The position numbers and the translations under genes are program-made. DNA of 6,665 nt from Bacteroidales bacterium (GTDB lineage: Bacteria > Bacteroidota > Bacteroidia > Bacteroidales > UBA4181), in assembly GCA_031260845.1 (NCBI GenBank), contig JAISKR010000119.1, forward strand, positions 1 to 6,665, written 5' to 3'. Positions 1 to 6,641 of this stretch are shown piece by piece. The notes below the pieces were generated by a model that did no database searches, was not told the DNA's origin, and saw only the letters and a list, made by a program, of their open reading frames with translations. How positions within the stretch are numbered: position 1 is the first letter of the stretch; every line of letters begins with the position of its first letter.

Positions 1-182
1 TCGTTTGCCAATCCGCGTGCCTGAACACCGCAGCCGATAAAGCCGAGCGTTATTTCATCACTGGGAGCCACAAATCCACTTCCGCCCAATACATGACGCG
101 GTACGATACTGATAGCCGCAGCCGCGGCTATGCTTTTCCCGATAAATTGTCTTCGGGACACAAGATTTTCAACGTTTTTCAT
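1..182 (-). CDS. Gfo/Idh/MocA family oxidoreductase, second tandem copy (partial, N-terminus only)
   Basis: Only the first 60 codons and two bases of the next lie in the window; the rest runs off the left edge. The start ATG is read from position 182 downward. The visible part has a twin-arginine leader (S-R-R-Q-F-I at residues 9-14, then an alanine-rich hydrophobic stretch) and the start of a Rossmann fold (G-F-I-G-C-G at about 47-52), as expected for an exported NAD(P)-dependent Gfo/Idh/MocA oxidoreductase. The protein is identical to the complete neighbour (322-1614) for 59 residues, then has Asn instead of Arg at residue 60. The gene lies 139 bp downstream of that neighbour in the same direction, behind a terminator and its own promoter, so it is probably transcribed separately. 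Substrate unknown. The family assignment is firm by identity to the complete copy; whether the rest of the gene is intact cannot be seen. Confidence 0.88.
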   Translation of the reverse strand, partial: MKNVENLVSRRQFIGKSIAAAAAISIVPRHVLGGSGFVAPSDEITLGFIGCGVQARGLAN

Positions 183-219
183 ACAATAAAATTTAAGTTT
201 TAATTAAGCCGCAAATTTA
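1..219 (-). repeat. Direct duplication, copy 1 (matches 1433-1650)
   Basis: This stretch repeats 1433-1650 in the same orientation. In the coding part (1-182) there are 6 mismatches, at 3, 4, 27, 105, 156 and 159. In the upstream part (183-219) similarity continues with several mismatches and a one-base indel, through the -7 promoter box, and then fades. The duplication therefore covers the gene start together with its promoter. The left end of the repeat lies outside the window. Confidence 0.9.
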
Positions 220-242
220 AGTTTTTTTTTGTATTCCACAAA
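212..242 (-). promoter_or_regulatory. Bacteroidota-type promoter for the partial oxidoreductase gene
   Basis: On the minus strand a TTTG (242-239) is followed after 19 nt by TAAATTTG (219-212). This is an exact match to the Bacteroides -33/-7 pattern (TTG, 19-21 nt, TAnnTTTG). The -7 box lies 29 nt before the start codon at 182, which leaves a short leader. The equivalent box is present in front of the other copy. Seen by eye only; no transcript evidence. Confidence 0.7.
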
Positions 243-277
243 AAAAGGTTAATTATTATTAACAATAATTAACCTTT
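240..277 (-). terminator. Intrinsic terminator of the complete oxidoreductase gene
   Basis: Positions 244-257 and 264-277 form a perfect 14-bp inverted repeat with a 6-nt loop (258-263). Read on the minus strand, the hairpin ends in a run of seven T (246-240), which overlaps the base of the stem. It lies 44 nt past the stop codon at 322-324, as expected for a rho-independent terminator of the leftward gene. The stem has only two G-C pairs, so it is weak in G/C, but it is long and perfect. In the plus direction no T-run follows, so it acts for the minus strand only. Confidence 0.75.
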
Positions 278-321
278 GAAATAAACTATCCGGTGCTGTT
301 ATAGCCACCGTCTTATACAAC

Positions 322-1614
322 TCAGACCTTCAAAGCCCAAGGTTTGCGAACGATGCCGCTACGCAGACCGTTGGCTTCGCTGTCATTTTTGAACTCTTCT
401 TTCACCGGATCCCAGAAAAGAGGGCGTTCCAGTTCATAACCGATGTTGGCAAGGAAACAAACCGTAGCGGTACGGTGACCTATTTCGGCTGTACTGACCG
501 TTGGTTTGCGGGATTTAATGCTGTCCAGAAAGTTGTTGTAATGGTCATTGCTTTCGTACAGTTTGATTTCGCTATCGGTAAATTCATGAGTTTTTGCATT
601 GGCGGGCAATGTATCCAGAAACTCGCGGCTGATGTCGATAATACCTTTGGTTCCGATGAAGCGGACAGCATATCCGCGACCGAAATCTTCATGCGTCATT
701 TTCACGCCGTTGGCATATTCGAAGGTCAGATATTTGTGGTCTTTGTCAATCGGATATACGGCAACCGGACCGCTGTCGTCCATACCTAAGCCCCATTGTG
801 CGATATCGAACATGTGAGCGCCCCAGTCGGCTGTCATTCCGTTACCATATTCTTTAAAGTTGCGCCAGTTGGGGAACATTCCGTTTTCAATCGGAGGAGC
901 CAGTTCCCAGTTGAAATCGTGAACCTCTGCCGGACCAATCCACCTGTCCCAATTCAAACCGGCAGGTACTTTTTCCGGTTTCAGGTTAAATTTCCTCGGA
1001 GGAGGTCCGCAACATACTTTCACTTCAATAACGTCGCCGATATGTCCGTTTCTGACTAATTGGCAGGCGGTACGGAAATTTTTCCACGAGCGTTGCATAT
1101 TTCCGGTTTGATTGATACGTTGGTATTTATTAATTGCCTGTACCATCAATTTACCTTCTTCGATGGTGTGCGAGTAAGGTTTTTCGCAATATACATCTTT
1201 CCCTGCCTTGGCGGATTCGATGACAGCGAGAGCGTGCCAATGGTCAGGAGTAGCAATCACCACAGCATCAGTGCCTTTGTCTGCCAGCAACTCTCTAAAA
1301 TCTTCATAAGTTTTCACCCCGACTGACGGTTTGCCCGATACGGCATACAAACCTTCGGTAAGGGTTTTGAAACGGTCTAATTTGGCTTTATACACGTCGC
1401 ACGCGGAAACTATCCGTGCGCGTCTAGCAAATTCTCTTGCCAATCCGCGTGCCTGAACGCCGCAGCCGATAAAGCCGAGCGTTATTTCATCACTGGGAGC
1501 CACAAATCCACTTCCGCCCAATACATGACGCGGTACAATACTGATAGCCGCAGCCGCGGCTATGCTTTTCCCGATAAATTGTCTTCGAGATACAAGATTT
1601 TCAACGTTTTTCAT
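322..1614 (-). CDS. Tat-exported Gfo/Idh/MocA family oxidoreductase
   Basis: A 430-residue NAD(P)-dependent oxidoreductase; family members oxidise or reduce sugars, inositols and related compounds, but the substrate here cannot be told from sequence. Residues 1-30 form a twin-arginine leader: S-R-R-Q-F-I at 9-14, then an alanine/isoleucine-rich core. This suggests export of the folded, cofactor-loaded protein, as in many Bacteroidota relatives. The Rossmann fold starts at about residue 44 with G-F-I-G-C-G (47-52). A-T-P-D-H-W-H is at 121-127 and the family's E-K-P motif is at 144-146. The C-terminal alpha/beta domain carries the subgroup signature G-N-G-M-T-A-D-W-G-A-H (257-267). Length is normal and no motif is missing. 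The start is fixed by the leader and a promoter 29 nt upstream. It is followed by a terminator and a near-identical paralogue. It does not obviously resemble the GH109 glycosidases of the same superfamily, though I could not test this. Family confident, function open. Confidence 0.93.
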   Translation of the reverse strand: MKNVENLVSRRQFIGKSIAAAAAISIVPRHVLGGSGFVAPSDEITLGFIGCGVQARGLAREFARRARIVSACDVYKAKLDRFKTLTEGLYAVSGKPSVGVKTYEDFRELLADKGTDAVVIATPDHWHALAVIESAKAGKDVYCEKPYSHTIEEGKLMVQAINKYQRINQTGNMQRSWKNFRTACQLVRNGHIGDVIEVKVCCGPPPRKFNLKPEKVPAGLNWDRWIGPAEVHDFNWELAPPIENGMFPNWRNFKEYGNGMTADWGAHMFDIAQWGLGMDDSGPVAVYPIDKDHKYLTFEYANGVKMTHEDFGRGYAVRFIGTKGIIDISREFLDTLPANAKTHEFTDSEIKLYESNDHYNNFLDSIKSRKPTVSTAEIGHRTATVCFLANIGYELERPLFWDPVKEEFKNDSEANGLRSGIVRKPWALKV

Positions 1615-1650
1615 ACAATAAATTTTAATTTGAATTAAGCCACAAATATA
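1433..1650 (-). repeat. Direct duplication, copy 2 (matches 1-219)
   Basis: Second member of the direct repeat. It covers the first 60 codons of the complete oxidoreductase gene and its upstream region up to the -7 box. Four of the six coding mismatches are synonymous third-position changes; the other two fall together in codon 60. Confidence 0.9.
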
Positions 1651-1672
1651 TAAATTATTTTACATTTCACAG
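1643..1672 (-). promoter_or_regulatory. Probable promoter of the complete oxidoreductase gene
   Basis: On the minus strand TATATTTG (1650-1643) matches the TAnnTTTG -7 box and lies 28 nt before the start codon. At the 19-nt spacing the -33 position holds CTG (1672-1670) instead of TTG, preceded by a T-run. The -33 element is therefore one base off the pattern, whereas the downstream copy has an exact TTTG. The conserved position between the two copies supports the call. Confidence 0.55.
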
Positions 1673-1696
1673 AAAAAAAATATATTTTTAAAAAAA

Positions 1697-1720
1697 TCAT
1701 TCATTATTTTTAATGACTGA
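1697..1720. promoter_or_regulatory. Imperfect palindrome in the divergent intergenic region
   Basis: Arms 1697-1706 and 1711-1720 are inverted repeats with 9 of 10 positions pairing and a 4-nt T loop. The site lies between the leftward oxidoreductase promoter and the rightward kinase promoter, where an operator could act on both. In DNA this A/T-rich such palindromes also arise by chance, so the call is weak. No protein binding is implied. Confidence 0.25.
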
Positions 1721-1811
1721 TTTGGTACTGTTAACGCTAATTTTATGGATTATGTTCAATCAAACTCAACAAAAAACATCCGAAAAAAAGATTCGCTATT
1801 AAAATTTTTAC

Positions 1812-1819
1812 TATTTTTG
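1812..1819 (+). promoter_or_regulatory. Possible -7 box of the histidine kinase gene
   Basis: TATTTTTG matches TAnnTTTG and lies 44 nt before the kinase start codon. No TTG is present 19-21 nt upstream, so the -33 element is missing or degenerate. The promoter may be weak or may need an activator. It is the best candidate in the 249-bp divergent region. Confidence 0.4.
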
Positions 1820-1863
1820 CCCGTGGAAAAATTAATTTAGGTTAATGAACGAAAGTTAAATTT

Positions 1864-4623
1864 ATGCCCTTTCTATATCGAAATATTGGAAGATGGTTGT
1901 GCCGGGGATATTTGATACTGCTTGTTTTGAGTATCGGAGCGGATGCTTTTTGCACCGACCATAAGGTGGACAGTGTCGAACGCAAACTGAAAACCTTTAC
2001 CAAGGACACGGAAAAGGTAACTTATTTATACCAAATCACCCGCACATGGATCAGTACGAATTACCATGAGCATGAAATCCTGCTGTACTATGCCACAAAA
2101 GGGCTGCAACTGGCTGATTCCATCCAGGACAGACAAGGTATAGCCGATATGAGTCGTGCTGTGGGCGCTGTTTACTATTTTCTGAACAATTACAGCAAAG
2201 CCATCTGGTATTATGAGGATGCTTTGCAACTGTGCCTTGACCTTAAAGACACCGATGGCAGCGCTAAAAACTATTACAATATCGGATTATGTTTCCATGA
2301 TTTAGCCAAACCATACGAAGCCTTAGATTATTTTTTAAAAGCGCTTTCGTTCAAACGGCAATTAAATGATAAACTCGAAATTTTTCACATATATAGCGTT
2401 ATTGCTACTGTATATCACTCGTTGGGGAAATATTCCGAAAGCCTACCCCATATCCGAACTGCATTGAACTTGGCAAAAGAAACGGATAATAAAACAAGGG
2501 CAGCCTCTTTTTCAGAGTTATATGCCCTGTCAATGTCGCATCTCAACCAGATGGATTCATCCGTGTTTTATTACAAGGCGTCTGAAAATTTGTACAGAGA
2601 ATTGGGCGATTCCTATCAAGTAGCCAGAGTCATCTATAACCAAACCAATGTATTCTATCAAACTAAAAAATGGAAAACGATTGTCGAATACCAACTACGG
2701 GCAACAAAAATTTGGGAAAGCCTTGATCTTGCTGACGTCCCAAAGAACAACCTGTTGGCTCAAGCCTACAAGGGGATAAGTGAATCTTACTACTCATGGG
2801 ACAAACTTGACAGTGCCATCTACTATTGTGAAAAAGCAGCAGATGCAGCAGCAGCATCGACAGACCAGAAAATAATGGCTGAAACCTATCTGGGTGCCGG
2901 CAAGGTCTATTTTGAGCATCAACTTCTTCACAAAGCGGAAATGATGGCGATGCGTGCAGAAGCCGTTTCAGCAGATATTAAATTTGATGCGATACAATCG
3001 GCGGCGCTGGAACTATTGAGCAATGTTTATGCCGCCAAGGGCGAATATCGCAAAGCGTTGGACATACTTCACCTGCAAAAAACAGTGGTTGACTCTTTGA
3101 ACATAAAGGAAAACCGCGAAAAATTCCAACGATTCACGCAACAATATGAGTTTGAAAAAGCCCGTCAGGAAAAGGACGCCCTGTTCCAAATGCAAATGCA
3201 CACGCAGGAACAAACCATCACACAACAAAAAACCAGAATATGGTTCGTACTGATAGCGTTCATGCTGTCAATGGCTTTGCTGATCATTAGTATCATGAGT
3301 TACCGCAGGGGAAAAATCGCCAATAGACGCCAGAAAGAGCAGAATGAAGAAATTAGAAACATCAACGCCGAACTGTTCTTATACAAAAACAGTTTAGAAG
3401 ACATGGTGCGTCAACAGACTTCCAAATTGAGAAGAAATGAAAAGCAACTTTTATCTCTCAGCGACAACCTTTCGAACGGTTTAGTTTATCGTGAATATTC
3501 TTTCATCGGAAAATCATCGACCATTGCTTACATCAGCAATACGGTCAATAAATGGTTCAATGTAACTGCGGAAGATATTGTGAGCGATATTGGCAAGTTG
3601 TACAAAAACATCAATTCTGATGACTTGCGACACAAATTGCAACTTCAAGAGGAATGTGGCAAGAAAATGATACCCTATACCTGCGAATACCGCCTGATAA
3701 AAGACGGACAGGAAATATGGCTGCTCGAAAACGCCAAACCCTACCGCAGCAAGAACAAAGCCATCGTGTGGGACGGTGTCATCGTGGACATCACCGAACG
3801 GAAACAATATGAACGGGAAGCCATCGAAGCCAAAGAAAAGGCAGAAGAATCGGATAAACTCAAATCCAGTTTTCTGGCAAATATGTCACATGAAGTGCGC
3901 ACACCCATGAACGGTATCATCGGATTCCTTTCCTTCTTGGAAAAAGACAACCTGCCTGTGGAAAAACGTAGATTTTACATTGAAATTATCCACAATAATG
4001 TGCGGCAATTATTGCAGATAATAGGCGATATTTTAGACATATCCAAATTAGACTCGCACCAGATGGTCATTCATCCCTCGCGCATTGACGTCAACAAACT
4101 GATGCGGGAAACCCTCACATTCTACGAGGATTTTATAGGCAAAGACGAGAAAAACATCGAATTGGTGCTGGACGATAGCCGGTCTATTGACGCCTGCTTT
4201 ATAGAAACAGACCCGACAAGGCTGCAACAAATCATCACCAACCTGATGAATAATGCTGTGAAATTTACCAACTTCGGGTATATCCGGTTTGGCTATCAAG
4301 TGACGGAAAATCATTCCGGATTGATATTCTTCATCGAAGATTCGGGTATTGGCATCTCGGAAGAATACAAAACGAATATCTTTGACCGGTTTCGACAAGG
4401 ATATGACAGCAGTAAACACACTAACTATCATGGAATTGGGTTGGGATTATCCATTTCGCATAATTTGGTAAAACTGATGGGCGGCGATATCTGGTTAGAA
4501 TCCGAAGAAGGCGTTGGTTCAACGTTCTGGTTCAGCCTGCCGCTGCAATACAAAAGGGCTGAGAAGCAAAAGCCGGAAAATCAATTCAATTTCGCAAAGA
4601 ATTTTGAGAAAATAATTGTCTGA
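1864..4623 (+). CDS. TPR-PAS sensor histidine kinase (non-hybrid)
   Basis: A 919-residue membrane sensor that should autophosphorylate on His and pass the phosphate to a response regulator. Domains in order: signal peptide (1-28, possible cleavage after A-D-A); about eight TPR-like repeats (about 60-410), probably periplasmic; a coiled connector ending near 455 with Q-Q-Y-E-F-E-K at 426-432; one membrane helix (460-478) followed by Y-R-R-G-K; a coiled coil (about 484-530); a PAS domain (about 531-645) ending in W-D-G (636-638) and D-I-T-E-R-K (642-647); HisKA with H-E-V-R-T-P and phosphoacceptor His676; HATPase (about 775-894) with N-box N793/N797, G1 box D826-S-G-I-G830, F-box F843 and G2 box G857-I-G-L-G861. 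All catalytic boxes are intact. The chain ends about 25 residues past the HATPase, with no receiver or DNA-binding domain. The ATG at 1844 stops after four codons, so 1864 is the start. The signal sensed and the partner regulator are unknown. Confidence 0.93.
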   Translation: MPFLYRNIGRWLCRGYLILLVLSIGADAFCTDHKVDSVERKLKTFTKDTEKVTYLYQITRTWISTNYHEHEILLYYATKGLQLADSIQDRQGIADMSRAVGAVYYFLNNYSKAIWYYEDALQLCLDLKDTDGSAKNYYNIGLCFHDLAKPYEALDYFLKALSFKRQLNDKLEIFHIYSVIATVYHSLGKYSESLPHIRTALNLAKETDNKTRAASFSELYALSMSHLNQMDSSVFYYKASENLYRELGDSYQVARVIYNQTNVFYQTKKWKTIVEYQLRATKIWESLDLADVPKNNLLAQAYKGISESYYSWDKLDSAIYYCEKAADAAAASTDQKIMAETYLGAGKVYFEHQLLHKAEMMAMRAEAVSADIKFDAIQSAALELLSNVYAAKGEYRKALDILHLQKTVVDSLNIKENREKFQRFTQQYEFEKARQEKDALFQMQMHTQEQTITQQKTRIWFVLIAFMLSMALLIISIMSYRRGKIANRRQKEQNEEIRNINAELFLYKNSLEDMVRQQTSKLRRNEKQLLSLSDNLSNGLVYREYSFIGKSSTIAYISNTVNKWFNVTAEDIVSDIGKLYKNINSDDLRHKLQLQEECGKKMIPYTCEYRLIKDGQEIWLLENAKPYRSKNKAIVWDGVIVDITERKQYEREAIEAKEKAEESDKLKSSFLANMSHEVRTPMNGIIGFLSFLEKDNLPVEKRRFYIEIIHNNVRQLLQIIGDILDISKLDSHQMVIHPSRIDVNKLMRETLTFYEDFIGKDEKNIELVLDDSRSIDACFIETDPTRLQQIITNLMNNAVKFTNFGYIRFGYQVTENHSGLIFFIEDSGIGISEEYKTNIFDRFRQGYDSSKHTNYHGIGLGLSISHNLVKLMGGDIWLESEEGVGSTFWFSLPLQYKRAEKQKPENQFNFAKNFEKIIV

Positions 4624-4655
4624 TTTGTGATTTTAACTTCTTATACCTATTTTTG
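4624..4655 (+). promoter_or_regulatory. Bacteroidota-type promoter for mutA
   Basis: TTTG (4624-4627) begins directly after the kinase stop codon (4621-4623) and is followed after 20 nt by TATTTTTG (4648-4655). Both elements and the spacing fit the Bacteroides -33/-7 pattern. The -7 box is 43 nt before the mutA start. This suggests mutA is expressed independently of the kinase, although read-through is possible since no convincing terminator lies between them. Confidence 0.7.
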
Positions 4656-4698
4656 TGCCTTCTTTTTATAGTAAAAATTCTATCAAAAAATAAAAACA

Positions 4699-6564
4699 AT
4701 GGCAGACACAAATCTGTTTTCAGAATTTCCACCGGTGACCACAGAACAATGGGAAAATCAAATCACCATTGACTTGAAAGGCGCCGATTACGAGAAAAAG
4801 TTGGTATGGCGCACCAACGAAGGCATCAATGTACGCCCGTATTACCGCAGTGAACATCTCAACGGGTTGGGATACCTCAATGCTACGCCCGGTTCGTTCC
4901 CTTACGTGCGCGGCAAGCGGCAGGACGCCAACAAATGGGCGATTCGGCAAGACGTAGGCGTAAAAGAAAATCAAGAAAGCACAGCCAATGCCAAAGCGTT
5001 GGATGCTATTGCCAAAGGCGCCGACGAAATCGGGTTCTGCATTAGTCAGAAAGAACAGGTGCAAGAAGTCAACCTGACCGCCCTGCTGGCAGGAATATGC
5101 AGCGGCGCTCATCCGGTACATTTCTACACAGGCATCAATGCACAGCCCGTGCTTGACGCTTTTCTGAAAGACGCCGAAGGCAAACAAAGCGGACGCAAAG
5201 GCGTGAAAGGCTCTATCTTTTTCGACCCGCTCGGCAGACTTGCTTTCAGCGGCAATTTCTACGGAAAATCTGAATTTCCGGTAGATACCCTTAAAAAGTT
5301 AATCGAAACGGTGAAAGATGCGGATAATTTTAAAGTCATCGGCGTGGAAGCATCGCATTTCCAAAATGCAGGTGCAACGCTCGTGCAGGAACTGGCTTAT
5401 GCACTGAGCATGGGCAGCGAATACCTGTCGCAACTCACCGATGCAGGCGTAAAAGCAGAAGAAATTGCCAAACGCATCCAGTTCAAATTTGCCGTTGGTT
5501 CCAACTATTTCATGGAGATAGCCAAGTTGCGTGCTGCACGACTGCTGTGGGCAAACCTTGTGAAAGCCTTTGCGCCGCAAGCCACAGACGAAACATACAT
5601 GACCATACACGGCGAAACAGCCGACTGGAACATCACTGTTTACGATTCTTACGTTAATTTGCTGCGGTCAACCACCGAAACCATGTCTGCCGCCATAGCC
5701 GGCGTGGATTCCATGACGGTGCAAGCGTTCGACAGCGCCTATCGCCGTTCCGACGCTTTTTCCGACCGCATCGCCCGCAATCAGCAGATTGTATTGCAGG
5801 ATGAAGCCTACTTCGGCAAAATTGTTGACCCGTCAGCAGGTTCCTATTACATCGAAAACCTGACCGCTTCCATTGCCGACAGCGCTTGGAAACTTTTCCT
5901 CGAAATAGAAGACAAAGGCGGATACCTCGCTGCCATGAAAGCCGGATTTATTCAGGCACAAGTGGAAGAAAGCGCTGCAAAACGCCGTGCTGCCATCGCT
6001 TCGCGCAAAGAAGTGCTGTTGGGTACGAACCAATACGCCAATCTCAAAGAAGAAATGAAAGACCAGATTGGCGACGTCGGTTGTTGCAGCAGGTCTGCAA
6101 ATAGCGAAAAAATCGCCGGTCCCCTGAAATTTTTCCGCTTGGGCGAATCTTTTGAAGCCTTGCGCCTGCGGACAGAGAACAGCAAACGTCAGCCCAAAGT
6201 GTTCCTGCTGACCATCGGCAACTTAGCCATGCGCAAAGCACGTGCAGGATTTGCCCAGAATTTCTTCTCTGTGGCAGGTTTTGAAATCACCGACAACAAT
6301 GGCTTTGAAACGGTGGAAGAAGGCGTAGCCGCCGCCGTGAAAGCCAAAGCCGACATCATCGTACTTTGCAGCAGCGACGACGAATATCCTGCGCTGGCGC
6401 CACAAGCCGTGGCAGCCGCCAAAAATAAGGGGATTCTCGTGCTGGCTGGCTTCCCAAAACCTATTGTGGACGAATTGAAAGCCGCCGGTATCGAACATTT
6501 CATCTATGCCGGACAAAACGTTATCGAAGCGCTGACGGAATACCAGAAGTTGCTGGGCTTGTAA
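4699..6564 (+). CDS. mutA: Methylmalonyl-CoA mutase small (beta) subunit
   Basis: A 621-residue small subunit of the heterodimeric, cobalamin-dependent mutase that interconverts succinyl-CoA and methylmalonyl-CoA in the cytoplasmic propionate route. The large subunit (MutB) binds B12 and does the chemistry; this subunit is structural. Family landmarks: E-G-I-N-V-R-P-Y-Y near residues 41-49; W-A-I-R-Q near 81-85; the barrel stretch N-Y-F-M-E-I-A-K-L-R (269-278), near-identical in the large subunit; R-I-A-R-N (357-361); D-P-S-A-G-S-Y-Y (377-384); G-T-N-Q-Y (442-446). A linker with an adjacent Cys pair (462-463) leads to a C-terminal flavodoxin-like domain (about 499-621). There the B12-ligating D-x-H-x-x-G is absent: residues 510-516 read A-M-R-K-A-R-A, as expected for the non-catalytic subunit. 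Length is close to the about 638 residues of the Propionibacterium protein. The sequence looks more G/C-rich than the kinase gene. No Shine-Dalgarno. mutB is not recognisable in the window. Confidence 0.93.
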   Translation: MADTNLFSEFPPVTTEQWENQITIDLKGADYEKKLVWRTNEGINVRPYYRSEHLNGLGYLNATPGSFPYVRGKRQDANKWAIRQDVGVKENQESTANAKALDAIAKGADEIGFCISQKEQVQEVNLTALLAGICSGAHPVHFYTGINAQPVLDAFLKDAEGKQSGRKGVKGSIFFDPLGRLAFSGNFYGKSEFPVDTLKKLIETVKDADNFKVIGVEASHFQNAGATLVQELAYALSMGSEYLSQLTDAGVKAEEIAKRIQFKFAVGSNYFMEIAKLRAARLLWANLVKAFAPQATDETYMTIHGETADWNITVYDSYVNLLRSTTETMSAAIAGVDSMTVQAFDSAYRRSDAFSDRIARNQQIVLQDEAYFGKIVDPSAGSYYIENLTASIADSAWKLFLEIEDKGGYLAAMKAGFIQAQVEESAAKRRAAIASRKEVLLGTNQYANLKEEMKDQIGDVGCCSRSANSEKIAGPLKFFRLGESFEALRLRTENSKRQPKVFLLTIGNLAMRKARAGFAQNFFSVAGFEITDNNGFETVEEGVAAAVKAKADIIVLCSSDDEYPALAPQAVAAAKNKGILVLAGFPKPIVDELKAAGIEHFIYAGQNVIEALTEYQKLLGL

Positions 6565-6569
6565 TAATT

Positions 6570-6585
6570 TACCATAAATATGGTA
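6570..6585. other. Short hairpin after mutA
   Basis: Arms 6570-6576 and 6579-6585 are a perfect 7-bp inverted repeat around two A, starting six bases after the mutA stop codon. The loop is too tight for all pairs to form, and no T-run follows, so it is not a convincing terminator. It abuts the -33 element of the next promoter at 6586, so an operator role is equally possible. Confidence 0.25.
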
Positions 6586-6616
6586 TTGTGTTGTTTAAAT
6601 AACTATCCTATCTTTG
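6586..6616 (+). promoter_or_regulatory. Bacteroidota-type promoter for the gene starting at 6642
   Basis: TTG (6586-6588) is followed after 20 nt by TATCTTTG (6609-6616), an exact TAnnTTTG match at the expected spacing. The -7 box ends 25 nt before the ATG at 6642. The geometry closely resembles the promoters in front of mutA and the oxidoreductase genes, which supports the start at 6642. Confidence 0.7.
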
Positions 6617-6641
6617 TAAAAAATTTCAAATCGAAAATTGT

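Noticed and set aside
475..789. Plus-strand open frame of 104 codons opposite the oxidoreductase gene
   Set aside because: It is a shadow of the conserved C-terminal domain of the oxidoreductase; no known motif or separate start signal.
322..1614. Complete oxidoreductase as a GH109 glycosidase
   Set aside because: GH109 enzymes share the fold and Tat leader, but the D-W-G-A-H region and E-K-P motif look like the general dehydrogenase group; I saw no GH109-specific signature.
1886..1953. Kinase N-terminus as a lipoprotein signal (Cys30)
   Set aside because: The residues before Cys30 are D-A-F, which do not fit the lipobox pattern L-[AS]-[GA]-C; a standard cleaved signal peptide fits better.
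4048..4431. Minus-strand open frame of 127 codons inside the kinase gene
   Set aside because: It is antisense to the conserved HisKA-HATPase region, whose motifs explain the sequence fully.
4660..4690. Possible A/T hairpin between the kinase gene and mutA as a terminator
   Set aside because: The pairing is about six A-T pairs with a 3-nt loop and no G-C pair, and it lies downstream of the mutA -7 box, so it would interfere with mutA itself.
4720..5187. Minus-strand open frame of 155 codons inside mutA
   Set aside because: It lies wholly opposite a well-supported gene with family motifs, has no promoter pattern or recognisable domain, and its composition follows from the codon use of mutA.
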